Shown: in pieces, positions 53,972-62,764 of the stretch
How the letters are laid out: the number at the start of each line of letters is the position of its first letter
How positions within the stretch are numbered: the first letter of the stretch is position 1
DNA from: CAZVYN01 sp964631125
GTDB lineage: Bacteria; Eisenbacteria; RBG-16-71-46; CAIMUX01
Length of the DNA: 64,000 nucleotides
Direction of reading: 5' to 3'
Assembly: GCA_964631125.1 (NCBI GenBank)
Contig: CAZVYN010000006.1
Location: 1-64,000 of the forward strand
Position numbers and translations under genes: made by a program
Notes under the pieces: generated by a model
Seen by the model: the letters and a program-made list of their open reading frames with translations, nothing else
Databases searched by the model: none
Told to the model about the DNA's origin: nothing

Positions 53972-56900
53972 TCAATGCCCGTCCAATTCTCCCGGCAGAC
54001 AGTGCGACTCCGCGGCAGAGGCCGGGACGGTGTCGAGGAACGGCCCGAGCGGCAGGGGCGCGCGGGTCGGCTCGAGCTGATCCAGCGTGCGCGCGTCGAA
54101 GAGACGCCCGTTGATGACCGTATACCTGACTTCGGCCGTCCGCGAGAGATCCTCCAGCGGATTGCCGTCGACGATCGCCAAGTCGGCGAGCAGCCCCGCC
54201 TGCACGCTGCCCAGCGAGGCGTCGAGCCCGATGGCGCGCGCGCCCATCCAGGTCGCGCAGCGCAGCGCCTCCAGGTTCGTCATGCCGCCCTGGCCGAGCA
54301 TCCAGAGTTCCCAGTGCACGCCGAGCCCTTGCAGCTGACCATGCGCGCCGACCTGGACGTTGCCGCCGCGCCGCAGCACCTCTTTGGCCGAGGCGGCGAC
54401 GCGCTTGTGGTGATACTCGCTGTCGGGAGCAAGCACCGGCCGACGCGCGCGCGGATCGATGACCGAGCGCGGAACGAAGCGGGCGAGTCGATCGTCGCGC
54501 CAGACGTCGGTGTGCGCGTACCAATAGTTCTCTCCCCAGAGACCGCCGTAGCCGACGACCAGAGTCGGCGTGTAGGCCGTGCCGAACTCACTCATGAGGC
54601 GCAACTCGGGCTCGTAGAGCGGCGCGACCGGGATGGCGTGCTCCAACGTCGTGTGCCCGTCGAGGTACATCGACATGTTGTGGTGCAGTGTCGAGGCGCC
54701 TTCCGGCACCACCATCACACCCAATTCGCGCGCGGCCTTCAGCACCATCTGCCTCTGCTCGCGCCGCGGCTGATTGTAGCTCTTCACGCTCCACGCGCCC
54801 CACGCGGCGGTCCGCTTCACGTGTCGGAGCGCGTCTTCGTACGAGTCGATCACCGCTTTGAAGTCGCCCTCTGCCCCATAGAGGATCGTCCCGGTCGAGA
54901 AGACGCGCGGCCCGAGCATCGCGCCGCTCTGCACGCGCTCGCTCTCCGCGAAGATCCCCTGCGTGTCGTTGCTCGGATCGTGCGTGGTCGTCACGCCGAA
55001 GGCAAGATTCGCGAGGAAGGCCCACTTCTGCTGCACGGGGATGTCGGTGCTGGCGCCCGTGTGCGCGTGGACGTCGACATACCCCGGAAGCACGGTGCAG
55101 CCCGAGACGTCGATGACGCGCGCTCCCGCCGGAATCTGCGTCGATGCGCGCGATCCGACGGCGGCGATGCGGCGACCCTTCAGGTGCACGACGCCGTTTT
55201 CGATCACCTCGTCGCTCGACTCGGCGCCGCGAGCCATCGGGACGATGCGGGCTCCGACGAGCCAGAGGTCGGTCGAGGGGGCGTCGACGGGGGCGCGCCA
55301 ACCGAGCGGCGCGATTCGGGGCTTCGGGGAGAAGGGCTTCTCGGTGACAACGGTGTCGGTGACAGCGGTGGTGTCGGAAGGGACGGTCGCGGTGGAGTCG
55401 GGAAGAGGCGGAAGCGGCGCGGCTAGAGCCGCGCCGCTACTGCTATACACCGAATCGAGCTCCACCGAGTACAGCTCGGGACCGAGCGACCACGAGACGC
55501 TCCGACTGTCCGCGCTCCACGCGAGGAATGTCCCCGCCGTCTCGGAGAGCTTCCGCACGGGCAGCGAACTCATGGACGGTCCCACGGCGATCTTGCGCGC
55601 GGAGAACGGGAACGGCGTCACGTACGTGCGCCACAGTTCCTCGAACGCGAGCCACTGTTCATCGGGCGACAAGACGAAGTCGGCCGCGTGTTCCGAGGTC
55701 GCGTGCACCCGCCGATCGCTGCCGAGCAGATTCACGCTGATGAGCGCGTTCGACTCCCCCTCGCTCGACCCCAGCAGGATCCGGTCCCCCGCGCGCGTGA
55801 ACCGCGGGGACGATCCCTCTCGCGTGACCAGGCGCGGCGGCGTCTGACCGAGTGCGTCGACCACGTAGATCCCCGGCTCATCGGCCCAGAGATTCCCGCG
55901 GTAGCCGCTCCCTCTGCCCCGAGCGAAGACGATCCATTTGCCCTCGCGAGAAAATGCAGCGCTCGAGTAGTGCCCGGGCCGATCGACGACGGTGCGGCCG
56001 CCACGCCCATCGATTCCGACGACACGGATCCGACCCCCTTCGCGGTCGTTCCAGGTGGCGTAGACGATCGTGCGGCCATCGGTGGAGAGCGACGGCGCGA
56101 ACTCCAGTTGCTCGTCTTCGTTCGTGATCCGACGCGGTTCGCCGGCGCGACTGCCGTCCTCACGCAGCTCGCAGCGATAGAGCGCGCCCAACGCATGGAA
56201 GATCGCGGTGCGTCCATCGGGGGTGAGCTGCGGCCAGCGGATCACCTTCACGTCGAAGCTGTCGGCGTCGACCGGCACAGGGAAGCGCACCGCCTGAGCC
56301 ACCGCCTGCTTCACCGGCGCGCGGAAGGGAATCTCGCGAACGGCCCCGCTCGGGACATCGACCCGATGGAGATGCCCCTGCGCACTGATCACGATCGAGC
56401 GGCCATCAGGCGTCCAATCGAACCCAGGATGGACGCCGAAGAGCGCCCACGTCTCCTGTTGGTCGAGGCTCAGTCCATCCCAGAGCGCGCGGATCTCCCC
56501 GCTGGCCAGATCGAGGAGCGAAAGGACCGAGACGTCGCGCTGCCTGCGCACGAATGCGAGCGTGCGGCCGTCGGGGCTGACCTGCGGCCGACAGGCGCCG
56601 CCGGGCAGATCGAGCAGTTCGCGGACCTCGCCGGTCTCCAGCTCCAGTCGGCGGATGCGATAGATCGTCCCATTCGGATCTTTGTTGTACTCGAAGGTCG
56701 ACCCGGGCGACATGTCCTCGGACCAGTAGAGGAAGCGGCCGTCGGGCGAGAACTCCGGCTCGCCGGCGTCTTGTTGATCGTTGCGTCGCGTGGTGAGCTG
56801 CACGCCGCCCGTCCCCCCGCTCTCACCCTCGCCCGCCCCCGCGCGAGGGGCCCGCACCATCCACATCTCGCCCGCGCCCATGCTGCGGCGACTGGTGAAG

Positions 56901-57367
56901 TGCTTCTTGGCCACGACGTAGTCGCCCGACGGATGCCAGACGCCATTGTTGAACAGCCGGTAGCTCTCCTTCGTGATCTGACTCCGTTGCGAGCCGTCGC
57001 CGTTCATGACCCAGAGGTTGTCCCCCCCGCCGCGATCACTGGTGAAGAGGATCCGCTCGCCGTCGGGACTAAAGCGGGGCTGGATCTCGTAGGGAAGACC
57101 ACTGGAGACACAGACCGCGTCCCCCCCGTCGATCGGAAGCGTGTAGAGGTCGCCGAGGAGGTCGAAGACCAGGCGATCGCCTGAGGGGTGCACGTCGACG
57201 CTGATCCAGGTCCCCTCGGTCGCGACGAAGTCGAGCGTGTCGCAAACGAATCCGGGGTTGGCCACGTCCCACTTCGGCGAGTCGGCCGCGGAGCTGCGCT
57301 GCCCGCCGGCGTGCGACAACCCAGCGAGCGCGAGAAACAGGATCGAGACGGGCGAGAGCGAACGCAC
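53972..57367 (-). CDS. Secreted TolB-like propeller / amidohydrolase fusion
   Basis: A 1,131-aa exported protein. Start GTG 57367, preceded by GAGGT and followed by a signal peptide (SILFLALAGLSHAGGQ). Residues about 40-650 hold PD40/WD40-like TolB propeller repeats (PRFSPDGERILFTSDRGGGDNLW, PEFSPDGRFLYWSED, PQVSPDGRTLAFV). Residues about 740-1,110 form an amidohydrolase: VLPGYVDVHAHTG (HxH metal ligands), GVTTTHDPSND, LGVMVVPEG, GGNVQVGAHGQLQG, GLLADLAIVDGNPLEDL. The combination is known in secreted amidohydrolases of several phyla; the substrate is unknown (peptides or cyclic amides are plausible). The frame is open upstream to 57571 but without signal or ribosome site. Confidence 0.9.
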   Translation of the reverse strand: MRSLSPVSILFLALAGLSHAGGQRSSAADSPKWDVANPGFVCDTLDFVATEGTWISVDVHPSGDRLVFDLLGDLYTLPIDGGDAVCVSSGLPYEIQPRFSPDGERILFTSDRGGGDNLWVMNGDGSQRSQITKESYRLFNNGVWHPSGDYVVAKKHFTSRRSMGAGEMWMVRAPRAGAGEGESGGTGGVQLTTRRNDQQDAGEPEFSPDGRFLYWSEDMSPGSTFEYNKDPNGTIYRIRRLELETGEVRELLDLPGGACRPQVSPDGRTLAFVRRQRDVSVLSLLDLASGEIRALWDGLSLDQQETWALFGVHPGFDWTPDGRSIVISAQGHLHRVDVPSGAVREIPFRAPVKQAVAQAVRFPVPVDADSFDVKVIRWPQLTPDGRTAIFHALGALYRCELREDGSRAGEPRRITNEDEQLEFAPSLSTDGRTIVYATWNDREGGRIRVVGIDGRGGRTVVDRPGHYSSAAFSREGKWIVFARGRGSGYRGNLWADEPGIYVVDALGQTPPRLVTREGSSPRFTRAGDRILLGSSEGESNALISVNLLGSDRRVHATSEHAADFVLSPDEQWLAFEELWRTYVTPFPFSARKIAVGPSMSSLPVRKLSETAGTFLAWSADSRSVSWSLGPELYSVELDSVYSSSGAALAAPLPPLPDSTATVPSDTTAVTDTVVTEKPFSPKPRIAPLGWRAPVDAPSTDLWLVGARIVPMARGAESSDEVIENGVVHLKGRRIAAVGSRASTQIPAGARVIDVSGCTVLPGYVDVHAHTGASTDIPVQQKWAFLANLAFGVTTTHDPSNDTQGIFAESERVQSGAMLGPRVFSTGTILYGAEGDFKAVIDSYEDALRHVKRTAAWGAWSVKSYNQPRREQRQMVLKAARELGVMVVPEGASTLHHNMSMYLDGHTTLEHAIPVAPLYEPELRLMSEFGTAYTPTLVVGYGGLWGENYWYAHTDVWRDDRLARFVPRSVIDPRARRPVLAPDSEYHHKRVAASAKEVLRRGGNVQVGAHGQLQGLGVHWELWMLGQGGMTNLEALRCATWMGARAIGLDASLGSVQAGLLADLAIVDGNPLEDLSRTAEVRYTVINGRLFDARTLDQLEPTRAPLPLGPFLDTVPASAAESHCLPGELDGH

Positions 57368-57380
57368 AGGTCTACCTCTT

Positions 57381-57416
57381 CGGATGGGCCGGATGGGTCG
57401 GATGGGTCGGATGGCA
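57381..57416. repeat. 9-bp tandem array (4 units)
   Basis: CGGATGGGC, CGGATGGGT, CGGATGGGT, CGGATGGCA, immediately upstream of the ribosome site of the TolB-amidohydrolase gene. Confidence 0.93.
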
Positions 57417-57512
57417 GGTGCTCGGACCGGAGATCTCAGGTTGGAAGCACGGAATGTTAGCAGCGGGTCGGACAAACAGCGCCGCGCTTTCATCTCAGGA
57501 TCGAGCCGCACG

Positions 57513-57659
57513 GCGCCGATCATCATGGTGACGACGGAAGCGGAACGGAATCGCGTCGTCGAGGCGATCAAAGCAGGTGTGAATGCCTACGTCGTGAAGC
57601 CGTTCACACCGGAGATCCTGCAACAACGGATCAACGAGGCGCAGGAGAAGGCGGCGTGA
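57513..57659 (+). pseudogene. Truncated CheY-like receiver domain remnant
   Basis: The 48 codons 57513-57659 encode the C-terminal 40% of a chemotaxis-type receiver: PIIMVTTEAERNRVVEAIK followed by AGVNAYVVKPFTPE, with the conserved Thr (MVTT) and Lys (VKPF). The N-terminal part with the acidic pair and the phosphorylated aspartate is missing. The sequence upstream in the same frame is unrelated low-complexity translation of the 9-bp array and spacer. It therefore cannot be a working response regulator. Its end overlaps fahA by 29 bases. The other half is not in the window. Confidence 0.78.
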
Positions 57660-58992
57660 GCGCCGGCTGGATCGTCCCTTCCACCTGGCCGAATCCGACG
57701 CGATAGCCCGCGCCCTGCCCCCATCCGGTCAGCACGAGCGAATCGCCGTCCTCCAGATAGGCGCGAGCCTCTCCCCCCGGCAGGCCGACCGGATCGGTCC
57801 CCCTCCAGGCTAGCTCCAGCAGACTCCCGCGTGAATCTTTCGCCGACCCGCTGATCGTGCCCGACGCCATGAGATCGCCCGAACGCACGTCGCAGCCGTT
57901 GACCGTGTGGTGCGCTAGCTGCTGCCGCATGCTCCAGTAGAGGAGCTTCGCGTTGGTCTGTGAGATGACGGCATACGGGTGTCCCGCGGCCCGCATCCGC
58001 GCGGTCTGCAGCTCGACTTGCAGCGCGAGATCGAATCGCCACGGCTCGGCGCGCCCCTCCCGCAGGTACTCCATCGGCTCGGGTTCTTGGGCGGGACCGG
58101 CGCAGCGAAACGGGGCCAGCGCCTCCAGCGTCACGACCCAGGGCGAGATCGACGTCGCGAAGTTCTTCGCCAGGAACGGCCCGAGCGGTTGGTACTCCCA
58201 CTTCTGCAGATCGCGCGCGCTCCAGTCGTTGACGAGGACACAACCGAAGATGTGATCGATCGTCCGCTCCAGAGGAATCGGGCGCCCGAGCGCGGACGAA
58301 GGCCCGATCAGGAATCCGAGCTCCAATTCGAAGTCGAGCGCGCGGCTCGGTCCGAAGACCGGCGGTTGGGCCTCGTCGGGCCGACTCTGTCCGCGAGGAC
58401 GGACCACCCGCGCGCCGCTGGCGACCAGCGAGCTGGCGCGGCCGTGGTAAGCGATCGGCATATGTAGCCAGTTCGGCATCAGAGCGTTCTCGGCGCCGCG
58501 AAACATGATGCCGACGTTGGTGGCGTGCTCGCGCGACGAGTAGAAGTCGGTGTAGTCGCCGATCTGCGCTGGAAGCAGCATGTCGACTTGATCCTGTGGC
58601 GCGAGCGCGAGTTCGCGCAGGGACGCGTCGTCGCGCAGCGTCGGCTCATCGCGGGAGAGCAGTCGGCTGATCCGTGCGCGCGCCTCGCGCCAAGCCGGAC
58701 GTCCCAACGCGAGGAAGTCATTCAGCACGGGTCGATCGAACACGCGGTGGCCGCGCAACTCGGCGCCGTCGAAGAGGCCGCGCGTCTCCAGCAGCGCCAG
58801 GTCGAGCACCTGGTCGCCGATGGCGACCCCGACGCGCGCATGCGGCTTTCCTTTGGGTCGGAAGACGCCGAACGGCAGATTCTGGATCGGGAAGTGCGCG
58901 TGCTCCGCGACGTCGATGAACGAGCGCAGCTGCGGATCTGTCGTGGGATCTGTCGTGGGGTCTGTCGTGGGATCTCCGGTCGAATCGTTCAT
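57631..58992 (-). CDS. fahA: Fumarylacetoacetase
   Basis: A 453-aa enzyme of the last step of tyrosine/homogentisate breakdown, giving fumarate and acetoacetate. FPIQNLPFGVF (about 34-44), GDYTDFYSSREHATNVG (Asp metal ligand, His), FELELGFLIG, VNDWSARDLQKWEYQPLGPFLAKNF and SGTISG are diagnostic. The start ATG 58992 has AAGGA six bases upstream. The N-terminus carries a DPTT repeat from a 12-bp tandem array. Second gene of an operon with the unknown 311-aa protein, 11 bases downstream of it. Confidence 0.96.
   Translation of the reverse strand: MNDSTGDPTTDPTTDPTTDPQLRSFIDVAEHAHFPIQNLPFGVFRPKGKPHARVGVAIGDQVLDLALLETRGLFDGAELRGHRVFDRPVLNDFLALGRPAWREARARISRLLSRDEPTLRDDASLRELALAPQDQVDMLLPAQIGDYTDFYSSREHATNVGIMFRGAENALMPNWLHMPIAYHGRASSLVASGARVVRPRGQSRPDEAQPPVFGPSRALDFELELGFLIGPSSALGRPIPLERTIDHIFGCVLVNDWSARDLQKWEYQPLGPFLAKNFATSISPWVVTLEALAPFRCAGPAQEPEPMEYLREGRAEPWRFDLALQVELQTARMRAAGHPYAVISQTNAKLLYWSMRQQLAHHTVNGCDVRSGDLMASGTISGSAKDSRGSLLELAWRGTDPVGLPGGEARAYLEDGDSLVLTGWGQGAGYRVGFGQVEGTIQPALTPPSPAPR
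58934..58972. repeat. 12-bp tandem array in the fahA N-terminus
   Basis: Units GGATCTGTCGTG (twice), GGGTCTGTCGTG, then a partial copy. On the coding strand they encode repeated DPTT residues in a disordered N-terminal tail. Confidence 0.92.
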
Positions 58993-59003
58993 GCCTCTTC
59001 CTT

Positions 59004-59939
59004 TCACGCGCCCAGCAGGCCCATGGCGCGCAGATCCTCGCGCGGTTCGTCGAAGTCGCAGCTTCCGAACGACGTGATCAGCGGCCGCAATGCGCGCACC
59101 TGATCGGTGGCCGCGCTCCAGCGTTCCCAGCGCAGGCCCGTTCCGTCGAACTGAAACGCCTGAGGACGATCGTCGCGCAGCAGCGCCTCGAGTCGCGCCG
59201 CCTCGAAGCGATGCACCCGGTCGAGGACGGCGCCGACGAACAGATTGAGGAAGCCGTGTTCACCACCGCGCCCGGGCAGCGGATGGTGCAGGCCGGCGGT
59301 CGCCTTGAACGGGATCGCGTGGGTGCGCGCCGCGATCAGAGCTTCGGCCACCTGACGCGCCGAAGGAATCGTCTCTCCGCCGCAGCGAAGTTTGGCGCCT
59401 GCGCCGGCCGCCGCGAGGCCACTCGCCCAACGGTCGGCCTCCGCGGCCGATGACGGTGATGCTTCGAGAAAGACCGGCGTCGCGCGCCCGAGCGCCGCGC
59501 GCGCGTTCCTTCGCAGGTGCGTGGCGAGTCGTTCGATCGCGGGCGCGGAGATCTCTCCGGGGATCCTTCCCTCCAGCACATCGACGCGCAGTATTCCCGA
59601 CGACGACGCCTCGCGCTTCGCCGTCGACTCCAGCGCAGCCGCGGCCGCCTCCAGGAACGAAGCGACATCGGGCGCCGCCGGCAACAAGCCGCTGATCGCG
59701 ATCGGCCCACTGTCGCGTTCGAGCGCACTCGCGAACGCGAACTCCGCCTCTTCGAGGCGCGCGAGCGGACAGATGAAGCGTCCCATCATCCACGCATGCT
59801 CGCTGGAAGACCGCTCGGTGTAGATCGCGACCGCGTCCGCCATCGAGAGTGCGGCCGGCGGGAAGAGTCCAGCGTAGTCGATGAATTCGCGCATCAACGC
59901 GCGGAGCGCCGGGGAGATCGGGTGCTGTGGTGACGCCAT
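59004..59939 (-). CDS. Uncharacterised protein coupled to fumarylacetoacetase
   Basis: A 311-aa cytosolic protein without signal or helices of membrane type. MREFIDYAGLFPPAALSMADAVAIY near the N-terminus and PFKATAGLHHPL plus HGFLNLFVGAV in the C-terminal half are the most conserved-looking stretches. The alternation of hydrophobic strands and helices suggests a TIM-barrel-like fold, with K (FKAT) and HH as candidate active-site residues. I do not recognise a named family. It precedes fahA by 11 bases on the same strand, so a role in tyrosine or aromatic catabolism is a reasonable inference. Confidence 0.68.
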   Translation of the reverse strand: MASPQHPISPALRALMREFIDYAGLFPPAALSMADAVAIYTERSSSEHAWMMGRFICPLARLEEAEFAFASALERDSGPIAISGLLPAAPDVASFLEAAAAALESTAKREASSSGILRVDVLEGRIPGEISAPAIERLATHLRRNARAALGRATPVFLEASPSSAAEADRWASGLAAAGAGAKLRCGGETIPSARQVAEALIAARTHAIPFKATAGLHHPLPGRGGEHGFLNLFVGAVLDRVHRFEAARLEALLRDDRPQAFQFDGTGLRWERWSAATDQVRALRPLITSFGSCDFDEPREDLRAMGLLGA

Positions 59940-60230
59940 CGAAAACCCGACTCCTTCTTGGCCGCGCCGGCACTCTACGCACGCCCGGCGGACCCGTCCA
60001 GGCGCCGCCGATTGGGCCGAACCGAATCTCACGCGCTCAAGCGGCGCTCCCCCTGCGGATTGGCTCTCCCCGAGAGAGAGCACGCGCTGCGCGAAAGCGC
60101 CCACCCCATCGCGCAGTGCGTGAATATCTTCCCGCAACTCGTTGTACCCCAGCGCTTCTCAGCTTGGCATGCCGGTTGTCAAAAGGGACATCGAGAGCGA
60201 GCCAGATCGAGGTCGAGAGGGCGTCGGACG

Positions 60231-61292
60231 ATGGACCACACCCAGCAGGCGAAGCGACCGAGAGGCGCACGGTGCGCGCGCCTGGCGCCTGTCGCGCTGG
60301 TCGTCGGATCTCTCGGCGCGGCGGGGCCGGCGGTCGCTTCGATCACGGTGATCGAAGCGGCCGGGGTGTTGGCGGAGCACACCACGCGTGCGCTCGACGG
60401 CGCACTCCTCTTCATCGACGCCGCGGGCGCGCAGCATCGCTTCGTGACCGACATCCAAGCGCCGGAGATCTCGAACCCCGGCGATGGTTCGTTCCATCCC
60501 GCGGCGCCCGCGCAGGTCGCGGCGGCGATCGCGGCGCTCCCTCCCTCCTTCGTCGCCGCGCTCGACGTGACGATCTATCTGCTCCCCTACCCGCGCGCGA
60601 GTTGTCTGGCGTCGTCCGCGAGCGAACATGCGGTCTACATCAGTCCGTTCGTCATGGCCGACGCCGATGGCGCCGAGACCGCGCGCGTCGTCACGCACGA
60701 ACTCGGGCACTGCGTGCATCGCGCGCTCCTGCCGGACTCTGACCTGTCTGGATGGCTGGAGTACGCGGAGCTGCGCGGGATCGGCGACGCCACGCGGTTC
60801 ACGTCGAGCGCGCCGCACGCCGATCGTCCGCACGAGATCTTCGCCGAGGACTTCCGCGTGCTCTTCGGCGGCGCGCTGGCGCGAGGCGACGGCGCCGTCG
60901 AGAACGCGGTGATCGTCCCGCCGCTCCAGGTCGCTGGACTGAGTGCGTTCCTCTTCGCCCTGTCGGACGCGCCGGCGAACGTCGCGGGCGTGAACGACGA
61001 CGGCATCGCCGCGCGCAGCTCCGGCTGGCTCGTGGCCCCGCAACCGGCATCACGCGGGGAGGTCGTCCGACTGTTCCACCGAGACGAGGGCGCCCGCCCC
61101 GAGGGGACGATGCGCGCCGACGTCTTCGACGCGCAGGGCCGACGAGTCGTCTCCGTCGACGTCCTGACCAGCGGCGAGACGATCGAGCTTCCCGGCGTCG
61201 ACGGGCTGCCGAGCGGCGCCTACTGGATTCGGTTGAGTACGGCGACGCGGGAGGCCGTCGGCTCGACGCTCGCTCTGCGCATCCTCCCCTAG
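60231..61292 (+). CDS. Secreted zinc-metallopeptidase-like protein with FlgD-Ig-type tail
   Basis: A 353-aa exported protein. The basic N-terminus is followed by a hydrophobic signal (about 18-37, ending AVAS). VVTHELGHCVH holds the HExxH zinc motif (H156, E157, H160), followed by a possible third ligand in RPHEIFAEDFRVLFGG. Proteolytic activity is likely but no family could be named. Residues about 275-353 are the FlgD-Ig/T9SS-like module (DVFDAQGRRVVS, PSGAYWIRLS). The stop overlaps the converging membrane-protein gene by four bases. It is divergent from the 311-aa gene over 291 bases. Confidence 0.75.
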   Translation: MDHTQQAKRPRGARCARLAPVALVVGSLGAAGPAVASITVIEAAGVLAEHTTRALDGALLFIDAAGAQHRFVTDIQAPEISNPGDGSFHPAAPAQVAAAIAALPPSFVAALDVTIYLLPYPRASCLASSASEHAVYISPFVMADADGAETARVVTHELGHCVHRALLPDSDLSGWLEYAELRGIGDATRFTSSAPHADRPHEIFAEDFRVLFGGALARGDGAVENAVIVPPLQVAGLSAFLFALSDAPANVAGVNDDGIAARSSGWLVAPQPASRGEVVRLFHRDEGARPEGTMRADVFDAQGRRVVSVDVLTSGETIELPGVDGLPSGAYWIRLSTATREAVGSTLALRILP

Positions 61293-62746
61293 TCGGCGGG
61301 AGTGCGCCAGAGGCGCGTCGGCTCGGTCAAACCGAACGATCCCAACACCGCCATCGGCTCTGCGCCGGGACGAAGTGACAGAAGCCACCAGCGACGGTCG
61401 GTCGTGGGATCGCGCAGCTCCTCGACTCGTGTGGCGTACGCCACGCCGAGGAGCTGGGTCTCGAAGCGAGGCAAGGCAGCGGCGAGGGTCCAGAGGTAGG
61501 CGATCCCGTCGTCGCCGACGATCGCGGTGGTCTCGCCCGGCAGACTGGTTTCCAGTACACGACGCGCGTCGTTCTCGAGCGCCGTGAAGTGGCGCGCGAC
61601 GCGCCCGCGCTCGGCGCCCATCCAACCCAAGAAGTAGAAGTGACCGACACCGCGACCTTCGAGCGAGCGGCCGGTGACCGTCTCGATCGCACGCGGAGTG
61701 AGCGCCGCCGCGAGATGCGCGGCCACGACCAGAAGTCCCACCACGAGCCACCGGCGGCGCGGCCGCAGCGGCCAGAGCGAGGCGAGTCCGACCGAGAGCG
61801 GCAAGAGCGCGGCCGGCCAGAGCGGGGCGAGGATGCGCGTGAGCGGCACCCGTCCGAAGATCAGGAAGATCAGCGCGGGAGCGAGCCAGACGAGCGCAAG
61901 CGAGCGCGCTCTGCGGCCGTCGTCGCCTCGCACGATGAAGAGCGCCGCGACCGCCGCGACCGCGACGAGCGGAGGCAAGCCGGTCGCGAGGAAGGCGAGG
62001 TTCTGCGCCGTCCAGCGGAGCTTGCCGCCGAGATTCGCATCGACATGACGGCCGACGTTGCCCACGAGCGGCGGCGGCGCTCCGGCGACGAAGCAACCGA
62101 GAGCGAATCCTGAGAGCGCGACCAAGGCGGCGAGGCCGAGCCATCGCCAGGCCACGGGCCGCGGACCGAGGCGCGACGCCGCGACGATGGCGGGAGCGAG
62201 TATGGCGACATCGGTTCGCGCGCACAGTGCAGCGGCGCCCAGGAGACCGGCGAGCACCGCGCGCCTCGGACCGGGAGGAGTGAGGCAGGCCCAGGCCGCC
62301 GCCGCGAAGGCGAGTCCGATCATGTTCGGGTTGCCGTAGAGATGCAGCATCCACCAGCCCGGCGCGCTGAGGAGCAGGAGTCCGAAGAGGAGCGCCGACC
62401 CACGACCGAAACTGCGCGCGACGACGAACGAGAGGGATCCGGTCGCGATGATCCCCGCCGCGCAGGCGAGTCCGTTCCAAACTGCGGGCAACCCGGAGCG
62501 ATCGATCGAGAGCACCCCCGCCACGGCGCGCGCCAGGGTGTACGAACCGAAGCAGACGTCCCCGTTGAAGAGCGAGCCGAGCGCCTTCTCTCCCAACCGC
62601 CAGCGTTCGAGATCGAGCGCGTAGCGAATGGTGTCCCCTTCGGCCGGCCCGCGGTGGACGAACGGGATCGTGACGAGGGCGTCGAGCGCCGCCAGCCCGA
62701 TCGCTAGCCGCACGAACCGGCGCGGGGAGTCGGCCGCGGACGACAT
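61289..62746 (-). CDS. Polytopic membrane protein, GT-C glycosyltransferase-like
   Basis: A 485-aa protein with about ten hydrophobic segments and the early outer-loop segment GDTIRYALDLERWRLGEK, where GT-C enzymes carry a catalytic aspartate. LHLYGNPNMIGLAF and a C-terminal soluble part (about 390-485, GDDGIAYLWTLAAALPR) follow. It resembles mannosyltransferases of the PMT/ArnT superfamily in shape only. It overlaps the metallopeptidase gene end by four bases, and dps follows on the same strand 19 bases upstream. Confidence 0.62.
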   Translation of the reverse strand: MSSAADSPRRFVRLAIGLAALDALVTIPFVHRGPAEGDTIRYALDLERWRLGEKALGSLFNGDVCFGSYTLARAVAGVLSIDRSGLPAVWNGLACAAGIIATGSLSFVVARSFGRGSALLFGLLLLSAPGWWMLHLYGNPNMIGLAFAAAAWACLTPPGPRRAVLAGLLGAAALCARTDVAILAPAIVAASRLGPRPVAWRWLGLAALVALSGFALGCFVAGAPPPLVGNVGRHVDANLGGKLRWTAQNLAFLATGLPPLVAVAAVAALFIVRGDDGRRARSLALVWLAPALIFLIFGRVPLTRILAPLWPAALLPLSVGLASLWPLRPRRRWLVVGLLVVAAHLAAALTPRAIETVTGRSLEGRGVGHFYFLGWMGAERGRVARHFTALENDARRVLETSLPGETTAIVGDDGIAYLWTLAAALPRFETQLLGVAYATRVEELRDPTTDRRWWLLSLRPGAEPMAVLGSFGLTEPTRLWRTPAD

Positions 62747-62764
62747 CCCGTTCGTCCCGAGGGC

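Noticed and set aside
60160..60185. Sigma-54-like -24/-12 site (TTGGCATGCCGGTTGTC) before the metallopeptidase gene
   Set aside because: The -12 element reads GT instead of GC and no enhancer-binding partner is in the window; too weak to list.
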